Source of the DNA: JAYRSJ01 sp041920215
GTDB lineage: Bacteria > Pseudomonadota > Gammaproteobacteria > Burkholderiales > Burkholderiaceae_C
Length of the DNA stretch: 64,000 nucleotides
Direction of reading: 5' to 3'
Assembly (NCBI GenBank): GCA_041920215.1
Contig: JAYRSJ010000010.1
Span: forward strand, 1-64,000
The notes beneath the pieces were generated by a model. That model was not told the DNA's origin. It worked only from the letters and a program-made list of their open reading frames with translations, and did no database searches. The position numbers and the translations under genes are program-made. This document shows positions 30,850 to 38,939 of this stretch, piece by piece. Every line of letters starts with the position of its first letter. Within the stretch, counting starts at the first letter, position 1.

Positions 30850-30925
30850 GTCCCCTTCGTCTAGAGGCCTAGGACACCACCCTTTCACGGTGACTACAGG
30901 GGTTCGAATCCCCTAGGGGACGCCA
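30850..30925 (+). tRNA. tRNA-Glu(TTC), copy 1
   Basis: A 76-nt cloverleaf ending in encoded CCA. The acceptor arm GTCCCCT pairs with AGGGGAC, with discriminator G. The anticodon loop CTTTCAC gives TTC (Glu). The T-arm contains GGTTCGAATCC. Confidence 0.97.
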
Positions 30926-30991
30926 AGTTTGATAAGGCTTGGTCATTGTTGATATACAATGGCAAACTTATTCAGCGATAAAAAAGCTGTT

Positions 30992-31068
30992 GGAGTGGTA
31001 GTTCAGTTGGTTAGAATACCGGCCTGTCACGCCGGGGGTCGCGGGTTCGAGCCCCGTCCACTCCGCCA
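30992..31068 (+). tRNA. tRNA-Asp(GTC), copy 1
   Basis: A 77-nt cloverleaf ending in encoded CCA. The acceptor arm GGAGTGG pairs with CCACTCC, with discriminator G. The anticodon loop CTGTCAC gives GTC (Asp). The T-arm contains GGTTCGAGCC. Confidence 0.97.
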
Positions 31069-31078
31069 ATTTTCGCGT

Positions 31079-31104
31079 CAAGCGGCCATTTAGTTGGCCG
31101 CTTG
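31079..31104 (+). terminator. Hairpin between the two tRNA triads
   Basis: CAAGCGGCCA-TTTAGT-TGGCCGCTTG is a perfect 10-bp stem with a 6-nt loop, 10 nt after the first tRNA-Asp, followed by TATTTA. It is a likely terminator of the first triad, although the T-run is weak, so readthrough into the second triad is possible. Confidence 0.6.
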
Positions 31105-31152
31105 TATTTAGAGAGATGCTTGAACGGCGTGCCTCGAAAAGCAAAGCTTGAC

Positions 31153-31228
<76 letters not shown>

Positions 31229-31281
31229 TATGGTCCATTAGGCTATACGGGCGGCGCGCTGTTAAGTATCAAGAAGGATTT

Positions 31282-31357
31282 GTCCCCTTCGTCTAGAGGC
31301 CTAGGACACCACCCTTTCACGGTGACTACAGGGGTTCGAATCCCCTAGGGGACGCCA
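31282..31357 (+). tRNA. tRNA-Glu(TTC), copy 2
   Basis: Identical by eye to the copy at 30850-30925, with anticodon loop CTTTCAC (TTC) and encoded CCA. The following 17 bp are also shared with copy 1. Confidence 0.97.
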
Positions 31358-31438
31358 AGTTTGATAAGGCTTGGCAGATAGAAAGTATCTGCAAAACTTA
31401 TTCGATAGATACTCGGCCGACAAAAATCGGCAGGTATT

Positions 31439-31515
31439 GGAGTGGTAGTTCAGTTGGTTAGAATACCGGCCTGTCACGCCGGGGGTCGCGGGTTCGAGCC
31501 CCGTCCACTCCGCCA
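31439..31515 (+). tRNA. tRNA-Asp(GTC), copy 2
   Basis: Identical by eye to the copy at 30992-31068, with anticodon loop CTGTCAC (GTC) and encoded CCA. It is followed directly by an intrinsic terminator. Confidence 0.97.
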
Positions 31516-31520
31516 AAATC

Positions 31521-31556
31521 AAAACCCTCGCCTGCGCAAGCTGGCGAGGGTTTTTT
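31521..31556 (+). terminator. Rho-independent terminator of tRNA cluster
   Basis: AAAACCCTCGCC pairs with GGCGAGGGTTTT around a 10-nt loop, ending in a TTTTTT run (31551-31556). It begins 5 nt after the last tRNA. The A/T flanks let it work in both directions, so it may also end the minus-strand lexA operon. Confidence 0.92.
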
Positions 31557-31607
31557 CTTGTTGCTGTTCCCGGTATGGTCGAGTCTGCCCGGTGATACTT
31601 GGCAGCC

Positions 31608-31895
31608 TCAGTTGTAGCCGTAGAGGTTTCTGCGGGTCGCGCTGTAATGCCACCAAGGCCGGGGCGGACCGCCGGACATGAAGTCGACGGCTGCCATCAG
31701 TGCGTCCAGCATGCAGGGGTCGTGGCGTTGACCGGTCTGCCGGCAGAGTTGCTGGTACAGGGCATGCGCATCGCGCCGCCGCAGTTGCTGGGGCCGCTCG
31801 ATGCCCAGGCTGCGCAGGTCGGCTGCAACGGCCGGCCCGATGTTGGGAACCTGCTCCAAGGTGAAGCAATCTTCAGGATGGCGGGCCTTGCGCAT
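31608..31895 (-). CDS. Helix-hairpin-helix protein (Cdd1-like)
   Basis: A 95-aa protein with an N-terminal HhH motif (TLEQVPNIGPAVAADLRSLGI) of the kind that contacts DNA backbones. It continues with LYQQLCRQTGQRHDPCMLD and a final PWWHY. This arrangement matches the small 'pathogenicity locus' Cdd1-like family as I remember it; function is unproven. ATG 31895 lies one base after the lexA stop, so it is co-transcribed with lexA and probably SOS-induced. A longer start at 31916 or 31910 would overlap lexA and is less likely. Confidence 0.8.
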   Translation of the reverse strand: MRKARHPEDCFTLEQVPNIGPAVAADLRSLGIERPQQLRRRDAHALYQQLCRQTGQRHDPCMLDALMAAVDFMSGGPPRPWWHYSATRRNLYGYN

Positions 31896-31896
31896 G

Positions 31897-32568
31897 TCAG
31901 AACCCCACATCGGCACGGATCAGGCCGACGGCCAGACCTTCAATTGCAAAATCCTGGCTGCCGTCGACCACGATAGGCTTGAAATCACCGTTCTCCGGCA
32001 GCAGCGCGATCTTGCCGCCAGCCTCGCGCTTGAAACGCTTGACGGTCACCTCGTCGCCCACCCGGGCCACCACGATCTGCCCGTTCTTGGCTTCGCTGGC
32101 TCTCTGCACGGCCAAGAGATCACCGTCCATGATGCCGATATCTTTCATGCTCATGCCTTTTACCTTGAGCAAGAAGTCGGGCTGTTTGCCGAACAGACTT
32201 GCCTCCAGCGTGTACTGCTGCTCCACATGCTCCTGGGCGAGAATGGGCTGACCGGCGGCCACGCGGCCTATCAAGGGCAGCGTTAGCTGGGCCAGATTCG
32301 GTAGCGGCAGTTCGGCTTGTCGTGCCCTGTGCACGGCGCGCAATGTGTCAGACTTCAGCCGAATGCCGCGCGATGTGCCACCCAGCAACTCGATAGCGCC
32401 TTTGCGCGCCAGCGCCTGCAAATGCTCCTCCGCGGCGTTGGCGGAGCGAAAGCCCAGCTCGGCGGCAATTTCGGCGCGGGTCGGGGGGGCGCCGGTGCGT
32501 TCAATCGCGTCGCGCACTAGATTAAGAATCTGTTGCTGACGCGCGGTCAACTTCGGGTTAGCTTCCAT
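31897..32568 (-). CDS. lexA: LexA repressor
   Basis: SOS response repressor, 223 aa. The N-terminal winged helix (about 1-70; LTARQQQILNLVRDAIERTG) is followed by an S24 autoprotease domain. The self-cleavage site is Ala105-Gly106 in G-R-V-A-A-G, the nucleophile is Ser140 (K-G-M-S-M) and the general base is Lys177 (T-V-K-R-F). GAGGT precedes the ATG. An SOS box lies 35 bp upstream of the start, indicating autoregulation. An HhH protein is encoded directly behind it. Confidence 0.97.
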   Translation of the reverse strand: MEANPKLTARQQQILNLVRDAIERTGAPPTRAEIAAELGFRSANAAEEHLQALARKGAIELLGGTSRGIRLKSDTLRAVHRARQAELPLPNLAQLTLPLIGRVAAGQPILAQEHVEQQYTLEASLFGKQPDFLLKVKGMSMKDIGIMDGDLLAVQRASEAKNGQIVVARVGDEVTVKRFKREAGGKIALLPENGDFKPIVVDGSQDFAIEGLAVGLIRADVGF

Positions 32569-32602
32569 CGCAATGACCTCGGTGACGCCTGGAGAGGCGA
32601 TG

Positions 32603-32620
32603 ACTGAGTATATATCCAGT
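32603..32620. promoter_or_regulatory. LexA (SOS) box
   Basis: ACTG-AGTATATATC-CAGT fits the CTG-N10-CAG LexA operator with an A+T-rich centre. It is centred between lexA (start 32568, minus) and the asparaginase gene (start 32648, plus). Autoregulation of lexA is expected; the box is close enough to affect the asparaginase promoter too. Confidence 0.8.
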
Positions 32621-32647
32621 AACTGTTAAAAAATCCAGGACTTTGAC

Positions 32648-33577
32648 GTGCATCCTTCTCTTGTCGTGATTCTTGGCACGGGTGGCACGATTGCCGGCCG
32701 GGCACAGCAGGCCGGTGACAACGTCGGCTACAACGCGGCCCAACTCGGTGTTGACCAGTTACTGGCGGCCGTGCCGGCATTGGCCGCCCATGCGATTGAG
32801 ACCGAGCAGGTGGCGCAACTCGACAGCAAGGATATGGACTTCGCCACATGGCGGCTCCTGGCTCGGCGTGCCGCCCATCATCTGGGTCGTCCCGAGGTCG
32901 CCGGCCTGGTGATCACCCATGGCACCGACACGCTGGAAGAAACTGCCTTCTTTCTGCAGCAGGTGTTGGGTCCTGCAAAGCCGGTGGTGATGACGGCAGC
33001 GATGCGGCCGGCGACGGCCTTGCTGGTTGATGGCCCTCAGAACCTGCTGGATGCGGTGCGCCTGGCCGGCGAGGCTGGCGCGCGCGGTGTGCTGACGCTG
33101 GTGGCGGGTGCCGTACATAGCGCCGAGCAGATACGCAAGGTGCACAGCTATCGCGTCGACGCCTTTGCCTCGGCGGAGTCCGGGCCCTTGGCGGTGATGG
33201 AAGAGGGCGTGCTACGCCGTTTCGGCGCCTGGCCTGATGCTGGCTTGGGTTGTGGCCTGGCGCGCATTGCCAAGCCGGTGGCGCAGTGGCCGCGGGTGCA
33301 GATCGTGTTGAATCATGTCGGCGCCGACGGCACCGTAGTGCGTGCGCTGCTGACGACAGGGGTCGAAGGACTGGTGGTTGCCGGAACCGGCAATGGCACC
33401 CTGTCCAGTGCACTGGAGCTGGCGCTGCGCGACGCCGAAGCCGAAGGCGTGCGCGTTGTGCGCAGCAGCCGCTGCGATGCCGGGCCTGTAACACCGCTGG
33501 CCGGCGCCCTGCCGAGCGCCGGCGCCCTGAGCCCGGTCAAGGCCAGGATTCAGCTGCTGCTGGACCTGCTGGCCTGA
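32648..33577 (+). CDS. L-asparaginase-family amidohydrolase
   Basis: A 309-aa enzyme of the bacterial asparaginase/glutaminase family that hydrolyses asparagine to aspartate and ammonia. Both catalytic signatures are present: the N-terminal G-T-G-G-T-I-A-G (nucleophile Thr) and I-T-H-G-T-D-T-L-E-E. There is no signal peptide, so a cytoplasmic (type I-like) location is expected. It starts at GTG 32648, 28 bp after the SOS box. Its stop lies in a hairpin shared with the convergent ohr gene. Confidence 0.92.
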   Translation: MHPSLVVILGTGGTIAGRAQQAGDNVGYNAAQLGVDQLLAAVPALAAHAIETEQVAQLDSKDMDFATWRLLARRAAHHLGRPEVAGLVITHGTDTLEETAFFLQQVLGPAKPVVMTAAMRPATALLVDGPQNLLDAVRLAGEAGARGVLTLVAGAVHSAEQIRKVHSYRVDAFASAESGPLAVMEEGVLRRFGAWPDAGLGCGLARIAKPVAQWPRVQIVLNHVGADGTVVRALLTTGVEGLVVAGTGNGTLSSALELALRDAEAEGVRVVRSSRCDAGPVTPLAGALPSAGALSPVKARIQLLLDLLA

Positions 33578-33597
33578 GCCGGGGTCAAGCTCAGGCC
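33571..33597. terminator. Hairpin at convergent asparaginase/ohr ends
   Basis: GGCCTGAGC-(9 nt)-GCTCAGGCC is a perfect 9-bp inverted repeat that includes the stop codons of both convergent genes, which each end in an Ala codon plus TGA. No T-run follows on either side, so its strength as a bidirectional terminator is uncertain. Confidence 0.45.
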
Positions 33598-34016
33598 AAT
33601 GTCAGCGTCACATCGATATTGCCGCGGGTGGCGTTGGAGTAGGGGCAGACCTGATGGGCGGTGTCGACCAGGTCTTGAGCGATGGCGCGTTCAACACCGG
33701 GGATGCTGATCGTCATGGCCACCTGGATACCGAAGCCGGCAGGAATGGGGCCGATGCCCACATCCGCGGTGATGGCGACCTCGGAGGGCAGGGCCACCTT
33801 CTTCATCATCGCCACATGCTTCAGCGCGCCGATGAAACAGGCCGAATAGCCGGCCGCGAACAACTGCTCCGGGTTGGTGCCCGGGCCGCCTGCACCGCCC
33901 AACTCCTTGGGTGTGCTGAGGTTGACGTTCAGCGCGCCATCCGAGCTGGAGGCGCTGCCCTGACGGCCGCCGGTGGCAGTGGCAGTGGCGGTGTAGAGGA
34001 CTTTGTCGAGTGCCAT
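33591..34016 (-). CDS. ohr: Organic hydroperoxide resistance protein Ohr
   Basis: Thiol peroxidase of the OsmC/Ohr family that reduces organic hydroperoxides using lipoylated partners. The protein has 141 aa. The active-site Cys60 (G-Y-S-A-C-F) and Cys124 (V-C-P-Y-S) are at the standard positions, and the opening LYTATATATGGRQGSA and NPEQLFAAGY are typical. It lies 16 bp behind the MarR-type regulator gene on the same strand, so both are probably controlled by the operator at 34543-34569 and by any promoter between them. Confidence 0.96.
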   Translation of the reverse strand: MALDKVLYTATATATGGRQGSASSSDGALNVNLSTPKELGGAGGPGTNPEQLFAAGYSACFIGALKHVAMMKKVALPSEVAITADVGIGPIPAGFGIQVAMTISIPGVERAIAQDLVDTAHQVCPYSNATRGNIDVTLTLA

Positions 34017-34032
34017 GGTGCATCTTCCTTGT

Positions 34033-34524
34033 TCAAGGGGTGGGTGAATCTTGGGCGTCGTGCAGCCGCTCGCGCAGCTGATGCAGACGCTGGGTCAGCG
34101 ATGCCAGCTCTTCCAGCGAGCAGGCGCTGGCACAGGCCAGCTTCGGGGGGATGTTGCGGGCTTGCAGCTTCAGTGCGCGGCCAGCCGAGCTCAGAAAGAT
34201 CTCTACGCGTCGTTCGTCCGTGCTGGCGCGCTGGCGCAGCAGCAGGCCGGCGGCCTCAAGCCGCTTCAGCAAGGGCGTCAGGGTGCCTGAATCCAGTGAC
34301 AGCCGCTGGCCAAGCGTGGAGACGCTGATGCCATCCTGTTCCCACAGCACCAGCATCACCAGGTATTGCGGATAGGTCAGGCCCAGCGGCTCCAGCAGCG
34401 GCTTGTAATGCTTGGTCATGGCCAGCGAACTGGCATAGAGGGCAAAGCACAGCTGCCGGTCCAGGCGCAGCCAGTCATCGGCATCGTGGGGCACTCGGTT
34501 GGCTGGGCTTGGCTTGCGTGGCAT
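34033..34524 (-). CDS. ohrR: MarR-family organic peroxide sensor OhrR
   Basis: A 163-aa winged-helix regulator. The N-terminal reactive Cys26 (D-R-Q-L-C-F-A-L-Y) matches the OhrR peroxide-sensing Cys, and further Cys residues (A-C-A-S-A-C) near the C-terminus make a two-Cys type possible. The DNA-binding region includes LTYPQYLVMLVLWEQDGISV and the wing STDERRVEIFLS. Start ATG 34524 is chosen because an upstream in-frame start at 34560 would run through the palindromic operator. It is divergent to DUF1304 and followed by ohr, its usual target. Confidence 0.9.
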   Translation of the reverse strand: MPRKPSPANRVPHDADDWLRLDRQLCFALYASSLAMTKHYKPLLEPLGLTYPQYLVMLVLWEQDGISVSTLGQRLSLDSGTLTPLLKRLEAAGLLLRQRASTDERRVEIFLSSAGRALKLQARNIPPKLACASACSLEELASLTQRLHQLRERLHDAQDSPTP

Positions 34525-34542
34525 GGGTATTAATGTATAGTG

Positions 34543-34569
34543 CCATTTAATTGCACACAATCTAAATGG
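34543..34569. promoter_or_regulatory. OhrR-type operator, nested inverted repeat
   Basis: CCATTTA (34543-34549) and TAAATGG (34563-34569) form an outer inverted repeat. ATTG-CACA-CAAT (34550-34561) forms an inner one. The two are in register except for one extra C. It is A+T-rich and sits between the ohrR and DUF1304 starts. Position and symmetry suggest the site where OhrR controls both genes. Confidence 0.65.
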
Positions 34570-34585
34570 TTATTGAGGAGCCGCC

Positions 34586-34939
34586 ATGCCATTCATCGCC
34601 AAGATTCTCGTGGGACTGGTAGCCCTGCTGCACCTGTACATCCTGGTGCTGGAGATGTTCTTGTGGACCAAGCCCGCGGGCCGCAAGGCCTTCGGGCTGA
34701 CCCCCGAGTTCGCCGCGGCCAGCAAGGTGCTGGCGGCGAATCAGGGCCTGTACAACGGCTTCCTGGCGGCTGGCCTGATCTGGGGATTGGCGCGCGGCGA
34801 CGTGCCGACGCAGCTGTTCTTCCTCGGCTGCGTGCTGGTGGCAGGGCTCTACGGCGCGGCGACGGCCAGTCGCAAGATCCTGTTCGTGCAGGCGCTGCCG
34901 GCGATCATCGCGATCGCCGGGGTGCTGCTGGCGCGCTGA
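34586..34939 (+). CDS. DUF1304 family membrane protein
   Basis: A 117-aa protein with four hydrophobic helices (about 5-26, 50-68, 74-92, 98-115) and the family's polar segment LEMFLWTKPAGRKAFGLT after helix 1. This matches DUF1304, whose function is unknown. TTGAGGAG is a strong ribosome binding site before ATG 34586. Divergence from ohrR across a palindromic operator suggests control by peroxide stress. It is convergent with the ABC-F gene. Confidence 0.88.
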   Translation: MPFIAKILVGLVALLHLYILVLEMFLWTKPAGRKAFGLTPEFAAASKVLAANQGLYNGFLAAGLIWGLARGDVPTQLFFLGCVLVAGLYGAATASRKILFVQALPAIIAIAGVLLAR

Positions 34940-34945
34940 TCGTCG

Positions 34946-36916
34946 TCAGGCTGCGGCAGCCTGGATCGCATCGACCTCGGCGCTGAGTTCCAGCCAGCGC
35001 AGCTCGGCGGCCTCCAGCTCGTCGTGGATGCCCTTTAGGCGCTTGCCCAGTTCGGCGATGCGGGCGGCCGAGGCGCTGCCCGAGGCCAGTTCCGCTTCGA
35101 GGGCGCTGCGCTCGTCCGCCAGCTTGTTGAGCTTGACGTCGATCTGCTCCATCTCCTTGCGCAGCGGTTTGGTCTGCTCGGCCAGACGGGCACGGGCCTG
35201 GCCGCTGGCCTTGCGGTCTTCGCGCTTGAAGACGACGGGCTCGACCGGTGCTGCCACTGCCGCGGGTGCGGGCGCAGCGCCTGCCTTTTTTGCCGCTTCC
35301 TTGGCCAGCTTGGCTGCTTCCTTGGACTGGTCGAGCAGCCATTGCTGGTAGTCGTCCAGATCACCATCGAAGGGACCCACCCTGCCGTCGGCCACCAGCC
35401 AGAACTCGTCGCAGACCTCGCGCAAGAGCGCGCGGTCATGGCTGACCAGCATCACCGTGCCCTCGAACTCATTGAGCGCCATCGATAGCGCCTCGCGCGT
35501 CTGCAGGTCCAGATGGTTGGTGGGCTCGTCCAGCAGCAGCAGATTGGGGCGTTGCCAGACCAGCATCGCCAGCACCAGCCGCGCCTTTTCACCGCCAGAG
35601 AGGCTGCCCACCGCCTGGTTGACCATGTCGCCGACAAAGCGGAACTGGCCCAGGAAGTCACGCAGCTCCTGCTCGCGGGCGCCGGGGCTGACCTCCTTGG
35701 CCAGGCGCACCATATGCGAGAGCGGGCCCTCGTCGGGGCGCAGCACATCCATCTCCTGCTGGGCGAAGTAGCCGATCGACAGACCCTTGCCCTCGGTGAT
35801 CTTGCCGCCCATCGCGCGCTGCATGCGCGCCACCGTCTTCACCACCGTCGACTTGCCCTGGCCGTTGGCGCCCAGGATGCCGATGCGCTGGCCGGCCAGC
35901 ACCGAGCGGTCGATGCCGCGCACGATGATCTTCTCGCCCGCGCCGGTGTCATAACCGCAGGCGACCTCATCGAACATCAGCATCGGATTCGGCAGGCTCA
36001 CCGGCTCGCGGAACTCGAAGGAAAAGTCCGAGGCCGTCAGCACCGGCGCCAGTTTTTCCATGCGCTCCAGCGCCTTGACCCGGCTCTGCGCCTGCTTGGC
36101 CTTGCTGGCCTTGGCCTTGAAGCGGTCGATGAACTTCTGCAGATGCTGCATGCGGTCCTGCTGCTTCTCGAAGGCCGCCTGCTGCAGCACCATGCGCTCG
36201 GCGCGCATCGCCTCGAAGGCGGCGTAGTTGCCGCCGTAGCGCATCAGCTTGGCCTCGTCCAGGTGCAGGGTTACCTTGGTGATCGCATCGAGGAATTCGC
36301 GGTCGTGGCTGATGATGATCAGCGTGCCGTCATAGCGCTGCAGCCAGGCCTCCAACCAGACCAGCGCGTCCAGGTCCAGGTGGTTGGTGGGCTCGTCCAG
36401 CAGCATCAGGTCGGCCGGGCACATCAGCGCGCGGGCCAGCTGCAGGCGCATGCGCCAGCCGCCGGAGAAACTGTTGACCGGTGCGTCGACCTGCGCGCCC
36501 TTGAAGCCCAGACCCATCAGCAGGGCCTGAGCGCGCGGACGCGCATCGAAAGCGCCAGCATCCATCAGCAGGCCATGGGCCTCGGCCATCGCATGGCCGT
36601 CCTCGGCCGCCTCGGCGGCTTCCAGTGCCTGGCGGGCCGCCATCAGCCGGGTGTCGCCCTCCAGCACGAACTCGGTGGCCGGCATCTCGGTCTCGGGCAT
36701 GTTCTGGGCCACTTCGCCAATGGCCCATTGGCGCGGGATCTCCACCTCACCCTTGTCGCTCTGCAGCCGGTCGGTCAGCAGCGCGAACAGGCTGGACTTG
36801 CCGGCGCCGTTGCGACCCACCAGGCCGACCTTCTCGCCGGGCTGTAGCGTGACGCTGGCGTCGTCGAGCACGATCTTGGTGCCGCGGCGCAGCGTGATAT
36901 TGCGCAGATTGATCAT
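34946..36916 (-). CDS. ABC-F family ATPase (YheS-like)
   Basis: A 656-aa soluble ATPase with two ABC domains and no membrane segments. Walker A motifs are G-R-N-G-A-G-K-S-S (about 35) and G-A-N-G-Q-G-K-S-T. Signatures are SGGWRMRLQLARAL and SGGEKARLVLA, and there are two LLLDEPTNHLD/LMLLDEPTNHLDLD Walker B regions. A P-site tRNA-interaction-type linker lies between the domains. The tail is Ala/Lys-rich and coiled. ABC-F proteins act on ribosomes; this one is closest to the YheS type. Its start overlaps the prmB stop (ATGA), linking it to another ribosome-related gene. Confidence 0.93.
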   Translation of the reverse strand: MINLRNITLRRGTKIVLDDASVTLQPGEKVGLVGRNGAGKSSLFALLTDRLQSDKGEVEIPRQWAIGEVAQNMPETEMPATEFVLEGDTRLMAARQALEAAEAAEDGHAMAEAHGLLMDAGAFDARPRAQALLMGLGFKGAQVDAPVNSFSGGWRMRLQLARALMCPADLMLLDEPTNHLDLDALVWLEAWLQRYDGTLIIISHDREFLDAITKVTLHLDEAKLMRYGGNYAAFEAMRAERMVLQQAAFEKQQDRMQHLQKFIDRFKAKASKAKQAQSRVKALERMEKLAPVLTASDFSFEFREPVSLPNPMLMFDEVACGYDTGAGEKIIVRGIDRSVLAGQRIGILGANGQGKSTVVKTVARMQRAMGGKITEGKGLSIGYFAQQEMDVLRPDEGPLSHMVRLAKEVSPGAREQELRDFLGQFRFVGDMVNQAVGSLSGGEKARLVLAMLVWQRPNLLLLDEPTNHLDLQTREALSMALNEFEGTVMLVSHDRALLREVCDEFWLVADGRVGPFDGDLDDYQQWLLDQSKEAAKLAKEAAKKAGAAPAPAAVAAPVEPVVFKREDRKASGQARARLAEQTKPLRKEMEQIDVKLNKLADERSALEAELASGSASAARIAELGKRLKGIHDELEAAELRWLELSAEVDAIQAAAA

Positions 36917-37788
36917 GCGGTGGCCTGGCTCAGGGCCTCTTGGGTGACTAGCAACACTTGGTCTTCTCCGGCCGATGTCTCCATCCAGGCCACTTCCAGA
37001 TTGGGGAACGCGGCCTCGAAGAAGGCGCGCTCATTGCCGATTTCCAGCACCAGCACGCCGTGCGCGCTGAGATGCCGCGGCGCATCGGCCAGCAGCCGGC
37101 GCACGAAGTCCATGCCGTCGGCGCCGCCGGCCAGCGCCAGCGCCGGCTCGGCGCGGTACTCGGCGGGCAGGGCGGCCATGCTGCCGCTGTTGACATAGGG
37201 CGGATTGCACAGGATCAGGTCGTAGCGCTGTTCCCCCGCCGGTGCCAGGCCGTCGCCCTGCAGCAGGCGGATGCGGTCCTGCAGACCGTGTCGCTCGACA
37301 TTGATGCCTGCCACTTCCAGGGCCTCGGGGCTCAGGTCTATTGCATCGACCTGCACCTCGGGCCAGGCCATCGCGGCCAGCACGGCCAGGCTGCCGTTGC
37401 CGGTGCACAGGTCCAACACGCGGGTGGTGCTGTCGGACAGCCAGGCATCGATGCTGGCGTCGGCGATCAGCTCGGCGATGAAGCTGCGCGGCACGATTGC
37501 GCGCTCATCCACATAGAAGGGCACACCCTGCAGCCACGCCTCGCGGGTCAGGTAGGCGGCCGGTTTGCGGCTGGTGATGCGTTCGTCCACCAGTGCGGCA
37601 ATCTGCGCCAGTTGCTCCGGTGTCAGGTCTTGCTCGGCATGGTCGTCGAGCGCGTCCAGCGGCAGGCACAGGCGCCATAGCGCCAGCCAGGCGGCTTCGT
37701 CGAAGGCATTGCTCGTGCCATGCCCAAAAGAAACGCCCGCCTCGTTCAGGCGGGCGGCTTGCATCTCGATGCAGGAGATCAGATTCAC
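36913..37788 (-). CDS. prmB: Ribosomal protein L3 glutamine methyltransferase
   Basis: SAM-dependent methyltransferase for the Gln of ribosomal protein L3. About 291 aa from GTG 37788. The motif L-D-L-C-T-G-N-G-S binds SAM and N-P-P-Y-V is the catalytic loop. The N-terminal GHGTSNAFDEA and YVDERAIVPRSFIAELI match PrmB rather than PrmC. The GTG start overlaps the dapE stop (GTGA) and restores an N-terminal helix expected by comparison with the E. coli enzyme. ATG 37764 is the alternative. Its stop overlaps the ABC-F start. Confidence 0.92.
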   Translation of the reverse strand: MNLISCIEMQAARLNEAGVSFGHGTSNAFDEAAWLALWRLCLPLDALDDHAEQDLTPEQLAQIAALVDERITSRKPAAYLTREAWLQGVPFYVDERAIVPRSFIAELIADASIDAWLSDSTTRVLDLCTGNGSLAVLAAMAWPEVQVDAIDLSPEALEVAGINVERHGLQDRIRLLQGDGLAPAGEQRYDLILCNPPYVNSGSMAALPAEYRAEPALALAGGADGMDFVRRLLADAPRHLSAHGVLVLEIGNERAFFEAAFPNLEVAWMETSAGEDQVLLVTQEALSQATA

Positions 37789-38939
37789 AGCAGCAGGGTT
37801 TCCAGTGTGCGTCGGTAGATATTCTTCAGCGGCTCGATCGATTCGGCGGGCACGTTCTCGTCGATCTTGTGGATCGTCGCATTGATCGGTCCGAACTCCA
37901 GCACCTCGGCACAGAGCTTGGCGATGAAGCGGCCGTCCGAGGTGCCGCCGGTCGTAGAAAGTTCGGGGCGACGCCCGGTCTCGGCCAGCACCGCGGCGCT
38001 GAGCGCCTCCGACAGCCGGCCTACCGGCGTCAGAAACGGCTCGCCGCCCAGAGTCCAGTCCAGATCGAACTCCAGGCCATGGCGCAGCAGCAGCAGTTCC
38101 ACCCGCTGTTTCAGCCCCTCGGGGGTGGACTCGGTGGAGAAGCGGAAGTTGAAGTCGACCAGCGCCTCGCCGGGAATCACATTGCCGGCGCCGGTGCCGG
38201 CATGGATATTGGAGACCTGGAAGCTGGTGGCAGGGAAATAGGCATTGCCGCGATCCCACTCGGTGGCCACCAGCTCGGCCAGCGCCGGCGCCAGCTGGTG
38301 CACCGGATTGCGTGCCAGCTGGGGATAGGCGACATGGCCCTGGATACCGCGCACCCTGAGCCGGCCCGACAGCGTGCCGCGGCGACCGTTCTTGGCCATA
38401 TCGCCCAGCTGCTCCACCGAGGTGGGTTCGCCGACGATGCAGAAATCCAGGCGCTGATGACGCGCCCTGAGCCTTTCGCAGCACAGCACCGTGCCCTCGG
38501 TGGCCGGGCCTTCCTCATCGCTGGTCAGCAAGAAGGCCAGGCTGCCCGGATGTGCTGGATGGCGCCGCACAAACTCCTCGGCCGCCACCACCATGGCCGC
38601 CACCGAGCCCTTCATATCGGCCGCGCCGCGGCCGTAGAGCCGGCCGTGCCGGTAGCTGGGCACGAAAGGATCGCTATGCCAGGCTGCCAGGTCGCCGGGC
38701 GGCACCACATCGGTATGGCCGGCAAAGACCAGCACTGGCCCGTCGGCGGCGCTGCCCGGCTTGAGCGCCCAGAGATTGCTGACGCGGCCGCTGTCCATGC
38801 GCTCCAGCTGGAAGCCCAGCGGCGCGAGCCGGCTGGCGATCAGCTCCAGGCAGCCGGCATCGTCGGGCGTGACCGAGGGGCGGGCGATCAGTGCTTCGAG
38901 CAGCTGCAGCGCCTCATCGCTGGCGGTGTTCGGGCTCAT
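37785..38939 (-). CDS. dapE: Succinyl-diaminopimelate desuccinylase
   Basis: Zn-dependent M20 peptidase-family enzyme of lysine/diaminopimelate synthesis, 384 aa. Metal-binding motifs V-F-A-G-H-T-D-V-V-P-P-G, Y-G-R-G-A-A-D-M-K-G and the catalytic S-D-E-E-G-P are visible. ATG 38939 overlaps the pilU stop (ATGA). A longer upstream frame only runs through pilU. It works with DapD and DapC encoded upstream in the same run. Confidence 0.96.
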   Translation of the reverse strand: MSPNTASDEALQLLEALIARPSVTPDDAGCLELIASRLAPLGFQLERMDSGRVSNLWALKPGSAADGPVLVFAGHTDVVPPGDLAAWHSDPFVPSYRHGRLYGRGAADMKGSVAAMVVAAEEFVRRHPAHPGSLAFLLTSDEEGPATEGTVLCCERLRARHQRLDFCIVGEPTSVEQLGDMAKNGRRGTLSGRLRVRGIQGHVAYPQLARNPVHQLAPALAELVATEWDRGNAYFPATSFQVSNIHAGTGAGNVIPGEALVDFNFRFSTESTPEGLKQRVELLLLRHGLEFDLDWTLGGEPFLTPVGRLSEALSAAVLAETGRRPELSTTGGTSDGRFIAKLCAEVLEFGPINATIHKIDENVPAESIEPLKNIYRRTLETLLL

